DNA of 64,000 bases from Kappaphycus alvarezii (lineage: Eukaryota; Rhodophyta; Florideophyceae; Gigartinales; Solieriaceae), in NCBI GenBank assembly GCA_002205965.3, contig NADL03000629.1:682001-746000 (forward strand), given 5' to 3'. Under the pieces are notes generated by a model. It saw only the letters and a program-made list of their open reading frames with translations, had not been told where the DNA came from and did no database searches. Shown here one piece after another: positions 22,587-32,313 of this stretch (positions are counted from its first letter, which is position 1; each line of letters starts with the position of its first letter). Made by a program: the position numbers and the translations under genes.

Positions 22587-23055
22587 TTGTTGTTTCGCCC
22601 CGCTGTTGAGCGGGGGGGGGGGCGCGAATATGCGTCCCTTCAAGCGCTTCTCTGGCGCCGTAGTTGAGGGGGACACTTACGGTGTTCCGTCGGGTATTTT
22701 CGGTCAGCTTATTGTTGCGGGTGAGGAGTGTGGTTCGGATGTTTGATGATGTTTGATGATGTTTGATGATGTTGTTGGTGATGGTGCGGGGAAGTGCAGC
22801 ATCATCACCTCTTTAAACTGTAGAGTTTCCTGACTTGATGCGTTCAAGTCAGGCGTGCTGTACTGCCGGTTGTATACTAAATGACAGTATACAGTATAGT
22901 AAAAATAACCTAAAACTAACAAATTGAACCGTAGCCACCTAATTCGTGTCAGTAGCAGCCATGTCTAATGAAATTCAACTACTGTAGATAGACAGTAGCT
23001 TTCACTGTCCGTCTTTGGAAGCTACTGTACATGTACTGTACGTTTCTAATTCTAA
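22587..23055. mobile_element. 469-bp inserted unit, unknown type
   Basis: The empty site at 40450-40460 reads GAGCAGCAG then TGGCATGATAATAATG. Here 469 bp lie between CAACAG (22581-22586) and CAACAA (23056-23061), a likely target duplication. It contains a run of eleven G, three tandem GATGTTTGAT units (about 22738-22768), a perfect hairpin CCTGACTT/AAGTCAGG (22829-22853) and several GTACTGTAC-like palindromes. There is no coding signal. It may be a non-autonomous DNA element. Confidence 0.5.
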
Positions 23056-23151
23056 CAACAATGGCATGAAAATAATGTGTGCGCAAACATAAAGCGCAGG
23101 GGGTGAGAAGACAAACTCCTTTTGATCTGACAGGTCAGCATGTGTGCGAAG

Positions 23152-23801
23152 TGTTGATGGCAGTGGCTGGAAGGTGATGTTTATGCATTTTTAGTACTAT
23201 CTATGACGACTTTTTAGGATAATGTACTGTACAGGGGGGGTCGCGATATAGTGCCTAGCTGAATAGTGCTAACCTTTATATTGTGCCACCATCAACCCGG
23301 TAGCATAAAAATGGCGCATATTTGAAACAAACGAAACACTCGGCCATAAACGTGACAAACCCCCGCCAAAACAAGCAAACTCATTACAGATTCGTTCCTA
23401 GCACCCACATCAGGGCTTCCAAACGTTCCCCGATGAGACGAACGCTTCTCCATGTGACCAAGCTCGATTTTCTCTGAACTATATATTTTCCAATTCGGTA
23501 TAGTGCCACCATCTCGGTATTGTACGAGGGTAGCACTATATAGTAGTACCCACTGTACTTTCTATCTTTTTACCTACTAGTGCTAATCATTTTTTAGGGT
23601 CGAGTACAGTAGTGTACAGTAAGTACACTACTGTACGGACAAATTTTAGCCACAGCCGCTCGGTTCTCTGCTATATAGGTAGCACCCGAGTCGGTTGCGC
23701 AACTCTGAGGGGGGCAGCGTCGACCTAGCGACCCCCCCCCTACACCAAAAACCTACTTTTCCCTGCTGTCCCTACAGTCTTCCCCCTTTTCTCCCCTATC
23801 A
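23152..23801 (+). repeat. Gypsy-B 5' LTR, interrupted by a MITE
   Basis: It starts TGTTGATGGCAGTGGCTGG and ends CCCCTATCA. Without the insertion at 23232-23555 it would be about 324 bp, equal to the 3' LTR (321 bp). CTATATAGGTAGCACC near 23671 is the probable TATA box. Confidence 0.92.
23232..23555. mobile_element. 324-bp MITE in the Gypsy-B 5' LTR
   Basis: The ends are imperfect inverted repeats: CAGGGGGGGTCGCGATATAG... on the left, and the reverse complement of the right end reads CAGTGGGTACTACTATATAG... A TA dinucleotide is duplicated at 23230-23231 and 23556-23557. The uninterrupted 3' LTR (GTACTGTGCTTTC) shows the empty site. TATAGTGCCACCATC recurs inside. TA targets and CAG ends suggest the Tc1/mariner-pogo group. 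Confidence 0.8.
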
Positions 23802-24640
23802 TGGTACTCTTGCGCAGGGCCGATACTCCAAGCGCCAGCGCGGTCGTGTTTGACGGCACAAGCGACGTGCGAAAATTCTTCTTTTTCTTTGAGAATGTCG
23901 CGATGGCATCCAAACCCGATGAGGAGAAATCTCTTACCATCCTCGCACACCTAGACGGGGCAGCGTTCGACTTCTATTGCGATACGTTTGCGTCAAATGC
24001 TGAGCTCGTTCCTGAAGCGAAAAACTGCGCCGAGGTTAAACAGAAGTTTCTCGAGCATTTCGCGAAGGATGAAGACCCGGAGGACGTTGTTCGCCAAGCT
24101 CTAGAAGTTAAGCTTGATCTAGAAGACATTCTTGGTTCTTTGAGATAAATTTAACGCCTCTACGAGAAGGCGGGGTTCGACAAAATCGCCAGGTTCGGAC
24201 TCCTTCGCACCACCGCCTGTCGACATAAAGAATTGCAGCATTTCTTCGCATTTCGAGGACCCAAGGATTATCCGGGAATCGTCAAGGCGCTGAAGGACTT
24301 TCACTCCAATCGTGTGGAGTTTGCTGGTCCTTCTAGCCGTACCGCTGAAGTTCCGCCGGCAAGGTTGCTGGTTCGCCCGGATTCCAGGTCTAGGAACATC
24401 GAAGACAAGGTGGATGCTCTAGCCGAAGACCTCTCGAAGTTGGCTCTTTTCCTGAAGAAGAATAGGGAAGATGATGGGGCTGGACCATCGTCAGCCCCTG
24501 AGAAAAATAATAAGGTCCGCCAATGCTCTTACTGCAACGAGCTTGGTCATTATGCAATGAATTCGAGAAGAACCCGCATCTTAACACCCGATGTTCCCTT
24601 TGCGGAAAGATAGGTCACTCAGATGCTACGTGTGGTCCGG
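23801..24640 (+). CDS. gag: Gypsy-B gag
   Basis: It opens MVLLRRADTPSASAVVFDGT, with capsid-like text similar in layout to Gypsy-A gag (FFFFENVAMASKPDEEKSLT; ILAHLDGAAFDFY). A zinc-knuckle region begins CSYCNELGHYAMN. One intact-looking knuckle start is visible; the second is degraded. Fossil element part. Confidence 0.85.
23802..23812 (+). promoter_or_regulatory. Primer-binding site, Gypsy-B
   Basis: TGGTACTCTTG follows the 5' LTR terminus directly and is identical to the Gypsy-A site at 11693-11703. Confidence 0.65.
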
Positions 24641-24879
24641 TGGAAGAAGGGTAGCGATTCGAGGAGAAGTCCCCGCCGAGAAGAAAGAAGATGGGGAAAG
24701 AAGTGAACAAGTGAATGTCCTCCGAGAAGACTCGTCCGAAACCGACCCCTCACAAAATGAAGGAGTAAATGTCGCGAAAATAAACGCCGACGGAGAGGCA
24801 CTACCCGAACAGCCCCGTCAGGACAATCATTGAGGCATTCCGATCTCTCGTCTCGTAACTGGCCCCCACGCTCGCGTTA

Positions 24880-25640
24880 TGCAGCCGGGCCCAGCCCTGC
24901 CCCCGGAAGAGTTTCGAGTCATTAGCCGTAAGAAGAAGTCGAAGAAATCAAGCCGCTGGAAAAGGAATTCTAATAAGCTGCAAGAATACGTAGGGAAATA
25001 CGACGTTGTTTTCGAGCTCGCAAACGCAAATTGCGGTTTCACATTCGGTCAGCTTCTCCGTGGAGATGCTGAAGGAGCTACCAAAGTCATGCGCCGTTTG
25101 CTGGCAAAACAGTCTATTTCACGTGTCGCAGTCGTTTCGAATTCGGGTCCTTGTTTATTACGGTTGGTTCAACTCAAAGTTTACGGTACCGAGGTCTGGG
25201 CTCTACTAGTCTCTGAAGCCGTACCGGACGCAATGTCAGCTGATTTTTCTAGACGTCTTTACATTTTACCGAGCTACACGTCTAAAAGGATAACTGTTGC
25301 GAACGGTGACAGCTCTTCCTGTGCAGGTTCGCTGGTCATGGTCCCGACGACCTTTGGGGACCAAGCCGTGAAACTAGACTTCCTTGTCATCGAGAAGTCT
25401 CCTTTCGACCTCATAATAGGCCTCCCTACGCTCACAGCTATGCGTGCGAATATGGATTTCGGGGCACAGAGCGTCCGTTTAACCATTGGTTCCGAAGAAG
25501 TTGTGCTCCCGCTTGAGCCTGATACTAAGTCTACCGAGAAGAAACTGGTCGAGGGCGAAAAGATACGGACTCCCAGTGAAGATTTACTTCTGATTCGAAC
25601 GCTGGTCCGGAGTCCTCGGACTCTTCGGAAGAAGAGCTGG
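24880..25640 (+). CDS. Gypsy-B linker and protease region
   Basis: A basic Lys-rich linker (SRKKKSKKSSRWKRNSNK) is followed by a segment homologous to the Gypsy-A protease region, with FTFGQLLRGDAE and KLDFLVIEKSPFDLIIGLPT. The catalytic triplet region is eroded. The shared GQLLRGDAE text with Gypsy-A (GQLLRGDAEDARKE) shows that the two families are related beyond the enzyme domains. Confidence 0.8.
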
Positions 25641-25899
25641 TCCTAGCCATCCGCGAGGACAATTTTACCGGATCGAGCAAACGTCCCATCGGTGAAGAAA
25701 GCACCACCGAGGAAGAAGAGAAGAAGGAGGAAATGCGGGATGCTCTGAGAGCTCGACTAGTTCATTTGGAAGAAGGAACGCAAATCGAGATAAATGGTTT
25801 GCTGCGCGACACGAGAATCGGCGCCTGGACTATAGAAGAGCTATGTCCTGCGGCTGTGCCGACGGATCATTCTTTCGAAATGAAGGACCCTACCCCGAT

Positions 25900-27130
25900 C
25901 TATCACACTGCTCGCCGAATGTCTCCTCGACACAACGAAATCGCCCGTCGAGAAATCGACAACATGTTAGATGCGGGATCATCACCCCAGCGTCGTCGGC
26001 GTGGCCGTTCCCAGTGGTTATCGTGACAAAAAAAGACGGTAGGCCTCGTTTCTGTGTGGATTAGCGCACTCTGAACCGCAAGATGAAGGCGTATCGTTGG
26101 CAGCTACCTAAGATAGAGGAGACCTTCGACGACCTAAAGGAGAGCTCTATCTTCACCACCCTTGATGTTTTTTCGAGGTACTGGCAAATCCGCATGGCCG
26201 AAGAGTGTAAAGAGATGACTACATTTGTCAGTCATTTTGGTACCTACAAGTTCGAGGTGATGCCATTTGGTCTAATGAACGCGCCGTCCACATTTCAGCG
26301 CATGATAGATTACGTACTGAAGGACATTACCCTCGCCCGTGTATATCTTGATGATGTCGTGATCTTTTCCGACTCCATGGAGGAGCATATTGATCACTTG
26401 GCCGTCGTTTTCAAGGCAGTCGGGGACGCAGGACTTAAACTTAAGATCACAAAATGCGCGTTTGCTAAGCCAAGCGTAAAGCTGCTTGGTCTCTTCGTAG
26501 ACAAGCGCGGAGTCCGCGTCGACGACGACAAGATTGATGCCAACAAAACGGCCCCTTTTCCTACCAACTCAACGGAGTTGCGTAGCTTTCTTGGCATCGC
26601 CGGGTATTATCGTCGCTTCATCAAGGACTTCGCCGGAATATCTTCTGCTCTTTACGCAGCAACTGCGGGTAATAGGAAGTTCGAATGGACCGAGGAGATG
26701 CCTGCCGCCTTCGAAACTCTGAAAGAGAAGCTTACTTCTCCGCCAGTGCTAGCCTTTCCGGACTTCGAGTCCCCCTTCATCGTGGAAACCGACGCTTCTA
26801 ATGTAGCCGTTGGGCTAGTATTGGCCAAGAAAAAGGAAGATGGCAAGATTCATCCCATGCAGTACGCAAGCCAGACGATGAACTCAGCACAGCGTAACTA
26901 TTCCGCCTGCGAGAGGGAGTCCCTCGCTGTTATTTTCGCATTAAGGAAATTCAGGGTGTATCTGTTATCGACGGAGCCCTTCAAGCTCATTACCGACCAT
27001 CAAGCCTTTCATTATGCCTTCAAGAAAAACGACATCCACGGAAGGCTGGCGCGATGGATGGACTTCCTTGCGGAGTTTGAATTTCGAGGTCGAATAAAGG
27101 CCAGGTGCGGGAAACGGAGCAGCTGATTTC
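25900..27130 (+). CDS. pol: Gypsy-B reverse transcriptase and RNase H
   Basis: Visible blocks are IFTTLDVFSRYWQI, FEVMPFGLMNAPSTFQRMID, YLDDVVIFSDSMEEHIDHL, LRSFLGIAGYYRRFIKDFA, and in RNase H FIVETDASNVAVGLVL and LITDHQAFHYAF. The catalytic DD is present. Clear Ty3/gypsy order and spacing. Fossil element part. Confidence 0.92.
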
Positions 27131-27229
27131 CTCTCGCGTGTGGTACCTGCTGGGCCGTCCCCTTCCTCTGGACGTGATGAAGGAGACTTAGTAGTGGCGC
27201 TGGATTCTGCAGCTACCGAAGAGAATCCT

Positions 27230-28445
27230 CTAATCGAACCTTTCCTCTTCGACGTCGCACGTCATTTGCAAGTTTTGAAGATCCGAGTTGACGACGAAGA
27301 GAAACGTCGTTCGGTCAGGCATATGGCTAAAAACTTCGTGATGTGGGAAGGAAAGCTTCTTAGACGAACCAGAAACGGGCTGAATTCTGTACCGTTTATG
27401 AAGGACAGGGTCGCGATATTGAAGACCTTTCACGACGACATCGGACATTGAGATAAGGAGACGACGAATAAATTTGTCATAGGCCGTTATTGGTGGCCGC
27501 AAATTCACTAAGGCATTCACAACTACGTGAAAAGTTGTGAGGGGTGCCAGAATACGAGGCTTCTTCCACCGTACCGTACGACTTTGAGTATCCCATTGAC
27601 GAATATCTTCGAAACTTATTCGATCGATTTCGCGGGACCTCTGCCGATATTAAACGCCGGAAAGAAGTATCTGCTTATCGCCATCGAGCATTTGACAGGT
27701 TTGCCAATCGCAGTTGCCACCACAGACTCGTCGGCTGCAACCGTCTCCAATTTCATCGAGAGTGAAGTTATGCATCCCTCTGGTCCCCCGAAGAACATTA
27801 TCATCGACAACGCTGGGTGCTTCACCGCTGCCACCGTCGCTGATTTCATGAAGAAGCACGGAATTAACTGGACAACTGTTCTCGCGTATGCTCCCATGTC
27901 TAATGGTAGAGCCGAAAGGATGGAACAAACCCTCAAGACAGCCGTGAAGAAGATGGTTGTCGGCCAAGGTATAGATTGGGAGGAGTGTTTGCCCCGGGTC
28001 TTGTACGGATACCGTCGTCGTCGCCTTTCTACGGGAGCTTCGCCGTTCGAACTGATGTTCGGAGTAGTTCCGCGCATGAGTCCATGTGACCCCGTCGCGA
28101 TGATGGACTGCGCTTCCGATACACATCTCAAGCTGTAACTTCTGGCCTCCTCTGCCCTTCAAGCTCAGCGTCGAGAAGAACATATGCATAGAATGGGTAG
28201 TTCAACCTCTACAGGGCCTCGCATGTTCAACGTGGGGTATTGGGTTCCAGTGTCACATAGCCAGGCGTTAACTTCAGCCGCTAAGTGGCTTGCCCTCCGT
28301 TCTCGCTATTACGGGCCTTGTCGCGTTTGGAAAGTTGCTCATCCCCAGTACTGGCTCATCTCATACGGGGGTCTCCATTCCCGCCGCGCCATCCACGCAA
28401 GGAGACTAGTTCCTTTTGTCTTGCGCTCGAGCCACCTGGAGGCTT
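27230..28445 (+). CDS. int: Gypsy-B integrase
   Basis: The zinc domain has TFHDDIGH and CEGCQNTRLL. The core has YSIDFAGPLPIL, NIIIDNAGCFTAATV and YAPMSNGRAERMEQTLKT, then RRAIHARRLVPFVL at the end, as in Gypsy-A. There is no equivalent of Gypsy-A's extra duplicated domain. Fossil element part. Confidence 0.9.
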
Positions 28446-28449
28446 AGGA

Positions 28450-29100
28450 GCACTTCATTGGGCCGTGATATCCATCGTTCGTCCATTTCTTTTATGCTCT
28501 TAATGTCTTTCTCTTTTCTTTTTTGAGTAATAAGCAGCCATATGGAATCTTAATATGCCTCTCGGAGCGAAAAAGCCTGACTCTGGACTCTTCTTCACCC
28601 TTGCAAAGTTTTATCTTCTCACCCCGCCCTCCTCAACTGCACCATAGGTTCCCAAGGTTGGTTCTGCGCACACACAGTTGATCTTTCCTCCGATCGCCTT
28701 CCCGCTTTCCCTAACAGCGGTGTTTCTCGCATGGGCCATCCTACTAATCCACAAGGAATTTTGGGACGACGATACCACCGGATTCATTCGCATCTACACG
28801 CTCAGTGAGTGGGCCAGTCGCGGAGGCGTTGTCGGACCTGAATCGACACTGGGCTTCGAGGCGAAGGCGGTGCGCGGGAGAGCATGGAAGCTTCCGATGG
28901 TACAAGGCCTTAAGAGTTGATGGTTTGGTGCTTGGTTGCGGGTAAGAAGGAGACCGAGCGTGTTACGGTCCGAAGGGTGGGTTGCAGGTGTGTGTGGGGG
29001 TGTGCAAGGGTCGGCCGATCTCTACCCTAAGCTGGCCGAGGTCACTGTATACTGCACCCGTGTTGCAGTTTACCCGGGTTGCAGTTTGAGGACGGGATGG
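28450..29100 (+). other. Gypsy-B 3' internal region
   Basis: Between integrase and 3' LTR lies 650 bp with one 80-residue frame (28678-28920) that opens with a hydrophobic, membrane-span-like segment (PPIAFPLSLTAVFLAWAILL). No similarity to an envelope protein can be claimed. The last bases, GAGGACGGGATGG, are a plausible polypurine tract. Confidence 0.45.
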
Positions 29101-29421
29101 TGTTGATGGCAGTGGCTGGAAGGTGATTTTAATCTATTTATGATGACTTTTAGGATAACGTACTGTGCTTTCTATCTTTTCCTACTAGTTTTAATCATTT
29201 TTTAGGGTCGAGTACAGTAGTGTACTGTAAGTACACTACAATAAGTACACTACTGTACGGACAAATTTTAGCCACAGCCGCTCGGGTGTCTGCTATATAG
29301 GTAGCACCCGGGTCGGTTGCGCAACTCTGAGGGGGGCAGCTTCGACCTAGCGACTCCCCCTACACCTAAAACCTACTTTTCCCTGCTGTCCCTACTGTCT
29401 TCCCCCTTTTCTCCCCTATCA
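29101..29421 (+). repeat. Gypsy-B 3' LTR
   Basis: TGTTGATGGCAGTGGCTGG to CCCCTATCA, matching the 5' LTR without the MITE. It contains CTATATAGGTAGCACC and a short palindromic GTACACTAC repeat expansion not seen in the 5' copy. Confidence 0.92.
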
Positions 29422-29493
29422 TGAAGCATGCAGATTAGTATGTGTACCTTTGATCCGATGAAAGATGGAGATGGTACAGCGATGTGCCCAAAG

Positions 29494-31191
29494 GGGGTAA
29501 ATTGGGTTAACTTAAATGGGTTGGTGTACTTAATTTTCCTGCTAAGAGCAATCGCAGACTAGGACTACTGTAACTAGGGTAACCACTTACTGTACATACC
29601 CTCAGAACGGAGGTTCTCTCGAATACACTGTATACACAATTTCAAGTTGCGGCCTAAATGTCGCTCAAAACTCCTTCCAACAAACAACTGGCGTTATTCT
29701 GGACGAGTCTCGCCGCGTGACGAGCGAACAATGTTCGCTGCGCATCAGCAATCGGAATGGCTGCCCGTGCGGTAATGCCAGTCGCAACCTGGTTGGCGAA
29801 GTCCCGAGCGTAAATTGGATTAAATTGGGTTTACGGTGAGAAATGGAAAGGTTGGGAGTCCTCTGTACTTGTAATGAAACCAGTGGCAGGACCTATATTG
29901 CAAGTGCTTGAGCGTGTGTTCCAACTAGAAAGTAGCTGGTAGACCGGTTGACAAGCAGGCTGCGTTGGAGGTGACCATCAACGCCGCGTGTCGTTGGAGG
30001 AGAATTGTCCTCACCCTGGAGTGTTGGTCCAGGGCTCGGTTGGCGACCGCTCGGGCTACCTCCGTGATGTGGCGGAACGCTTCGGGATGCCACCCCTCGA
30101 GTGTGGAGATAGGAACGGACACGTGTCTGTTCCTGCCAGGTAAGCTGGCTAAAAATCCCTGGTATTTTTGTAGCTTGTCCGCATGGGCTGCGTTCAAGCT
30201 GGTAAGGGGGTTAAAGCTTCTCATTCTGAAGTGAGAAGGGGCCAGCGGGTTCGCGAGGGTCACATCGAAGTAATCGGTACCGCCGGTGGCGTCCGTTGCC
30301 TTGATGTCCGGCCTTGTTTTGTGTTCCCCATGCGACCGGGGCTCGACAGCAGGATGCCTTGCGCCTAGGCTCAGGTCGTTGCTTAGTAGGGTGACTTGGT
30401 CATCGTGGCGGACGATCCGTTGTGCTCCGTACCTGCATCGTGGCGGACGATCCGTTGTGCTCCGTACCTGCAGTGGATCAAGTGGTCGCCGTGGACGTCC
30501 ACTGTTTCCGGGCATCCGACTCTTTGGACAAGGGGTTCCTGGCTCGAAGAGCGGGGCTTGGCAATAGTATTTGAACCACACCGAGAAATTTCGTGTGCCT
30601 ATTTCGGTCTTGAAGTCTGTTGTGGGAGAGCAATGGACCCATTCCTTGGCACCTGGGAGACTCATTGAGGCCCTGAAGGCCTGTGTGCGGCAACTACCCA
30701 CCGGGAGCTCTTCATATATTGCAACTGCGTCAGTCAGTGTCTTTCGCGATGGAGGGTTGGAGCAAAATCGACTGAATGGGAGCCTGTCGACCGGGCGGCA
30801 AGATGAATTCCATTGAGTGAATGCCATCTTGGCCTCCTCGTAAGTTGCCAAGTCGCTCACTGCAGACGGCAGGCATCGCTCACATAGCTTGTTTGCATGT
30901 GAGCTAGACGCGAGGAAGGCGGCTGCGACGATGTCTCTGGCTGATGTAAGGCCGATTCCTAATGTAGGCTTTTTGTCCTCAATTTGTTTGAGCGGGAGTT
31001 GCAGCTCCCGAAACACTGTGCTGTCGAGGACGCCTCCTGCCAAAGTCCTCATGGCTGTTCCATCCGCTGGCCGAAATAGGTGGCTCCTTCGATGGTGCAC
31101 GATAGCGGCACGACCCGAAGGAGATAGCCCAACTTACATACCCTTAAGCAATTTCTTATAATCTGGAAGGAGACCTGTGTATCCTGAAGTT
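29494..31191 (-). mobile_element. REL-1 LINE insertion, 5'-truncated, with target duplication
   Basis: CCCAAAG at 29487-29493 and 31192-31198 flanks 1.7 kb. The empty site near 40600 reads GTGCCCAAAGTGTGTG. The minus-strand 3' end (ACCCAATTTACCCC at 29494) resembles the REL-1 tail. The 3' UTR is about 430 bp, and the coding part is 29925-31100. Size, orientation, tail and 7-bp duplication fit target-primed reverse transcription. Confidence 0.85.
29925..31100 (-). CDS. REL-1 C-terminal protein with restriction-like endonuclease
   Basis: 391 residues. LGIGLTSARDIVAAAFLAS is the thumb-side GGLGL-like block. LPGAKEWVHCSP and PLFEPGTPCPKSRMP lead into the zinc region. RIVRHDDQVTLLSNDL carries the RHD motif. 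RPDIKATDATGGTDYFDVT carries PD followed 12-13 residues later by D, the nuclease signature of R2/CRE-type elements. NPLAPSHFRMRSFNPLTSLN and GWHPEAFRHITEVARAV follow. A 35-bp tandem duplication (30402-30472) repeats the RHD segment and shifts the frame through the zinc region. The reverse transcriptase itself is missing. Confidence 0.8.
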   Translation of the reverse strand: MHHRRSHLFRPADGTAMRTLAGGVLDSTVFRELQLPLKQIEDKKPTLGIGLTSARDIVAAAFLASSSHANKLCERCLPSAVSDLATYEEAKMAFTQWNSSCRPVDRLPFSRFCSNPPSRKTLTDAVAIYEELPVGSCRTQAFRASMSLPGAKEWVHCSPTTDFKTEIGTRNFSVWFKYYCQAPLFEPGTPCPKSRMPGNSGRPRRPLDPLQVRSTTDRPPRCRYGAQRIVRHDDQVTLLSNDLSLGARHPAVEPRSHGEHKTRPDIKATDATGGTDYFDVTLANPLAPSHFRMRSFNPLTSLNAAHADKLQKYQGFLASLPGRNRHVSVPISTLEGWHPEAFRHITEVARAVANRALDQHSRVRTILLQRHAALMVTSNAACLSTGLPATF

Positions 31192-31302
31192 CCCAAAGTG
31201 CGTGTTGTCGGTAGCTTATAATAAGCTTGAGTGAAAATCAGGGGGAGTCACTGCGCAATGCCATCGCCGAGGACAACAATACCCATGTAAAATAAACAGT
31301 GG

Positions 31303-32225
31303 AATGCTGATCTCAACTACTTCTTTTGAGGACGTGTTTGCCTGGATGGAAGACGAACAATGCCTCCTTCACTTTTATTTCCTGCGCCAAGACTTCCTCC
31401 AGCTTGTTGATATCATCACAGACAGGCAATTTTCGTACGCAAGAAAAAGAAGTGTGTATTCTACTATAGGACTGCTGTTTACTTGTGTCCTACTTAAGCA
31501 CTTGTCTACACCACAAAGATGGAGGGACTTAGAAGTATTTTCTCGAAAGCATATGGTCCATCTCTCGTAAATCCTCTGGGAAACGATGGATAGCTTTGTA
31601 GACGAAAGGCAATAATTGCTAACGGGGCCGATTTCTGCAAGGAACACGAGTGAGGGGTTGGAACACTTCGTTACGCAAGTCAGAAAAAAGATAGGAGCGT
31701 TTAGAAAATATGTAAGGATTACGGATGGGACAGTGATAGAGATAGCTTGCCCTGATGATGCTGCCCTTCAGAACGTTGTTAACAACGACCATAAGAGAAA
31801 GCATGCTCTCAAATTTCAGGCAGTAACAGCAGCGGAAGGGATGTTTTTTATCACATCTATGGGCCCGTAGAGAGGAGAACATATGACTGGACATTGCATT
31901 CAAGGTCTACTCTTGACTCACAATTTGAATAAGTCCTTAGTTCAAGTAGCACTGCCAACCAAGCTGTGTTCAACCAGGCGATGTCCAGAGCGCGCATCAC
32001 AGTCTAATGGATGTTTAAGGAATTCAAAACGTATTGGACGACCGTAGACTTCCCACGAAAGATGTGCGTCCTACAGTTTCCTGTTGGTACGCTCTACCTC
32101 TCAGCTATGCCACTGTGCAATATACGCATCTGATTTTACCGAAAACAAACATCACGCTACTTAGACTGCAAATTGCCGACACTAGAGGCCTTACTCAGCT
32201 GGAGAGAAGAATAAACAACTTATGA
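31303..32225 (+). pseudogene. PIF/Harbinger transposase (DDE_4 type), degraded
   Basis: Frames on the plus strand align in order with Harbinger transposases: TPQRWRDLEVFSRKHMVHLS, then ILWETMDSFVDERQ, ITDGTVIEIACPDDAALQ (first catalytic Asp), NDHKRKHALKFQAVTAAEG, and later NQAMSRARITV-stop-WMFKEFK, where the catalytic Glu codon position is now TAG. TYWTTVDFPRKM and CNIRI follow. Several stops and shifts exist, so it is dead. A cognate Myb-like gene lies convergently just downstream. Confidence 0.8.
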
Positions 32226-32313
32226 TGCCTCCTTAACGGCTGGGGCTGCCGTTCTGCCGCCTTTAGGCCTTCGCCCCTGCTACTCGCTAGCTGACGCTCG
32301 CTCCTCCCGACTG

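Larger units (their letters stand above)
23152..29421 (+). mobile_element. Gypsy-B, Ty3/gypsy LTR retrotransposon, broken
   Basis: A 6.3-kb element between short LTRs (23152-23801 including a 324-bp insertion; 29101-29421). The order is gag, protease, reverse transcriptase, RNase H, integrase. CGAAG before it and TGAAG after it fit a 5-bp target duplication, and the related empty site at 40540 reads CGAGG. The LTRs differ visibly (around 10 percent by eye), so it is older than Gypsy-A. Complete in layout but broken in several places. Confidence 0.94.
21314..31309. repeat. Paralogous unit P1 (filled version)
   Basis: After removing three insertions (22587-23055, 23152-29421, 29494-31191), about 1.54 kb remains. 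It aligns in order with 37280-40730 once that copy's own three insertions are removed (about 1.57 kb). Anchor texts include CGTAAAGATTTA at the left end, TGCCGTCGTTTCGCTGATTC, GGCCAGAGGTTCAAAACTAT and CAATACCCATGTAAAATAAA at the right end. Confidence 0.88.

Noticed and set aside
22738-22770. CRISPR-like short direct repeats
   Set aside because: Only three contiguous 10-bp units without spacers, in a eukaryotic context; an ordinary tandem repeat.
28678-28920. Envelope-like gene in Gypsy-B
   Set aside because: One hydrophobic span in an 80-residue frame; no signal, furin-like site or fusion-peptide pattern, and no counterpart in Gypsy-A.
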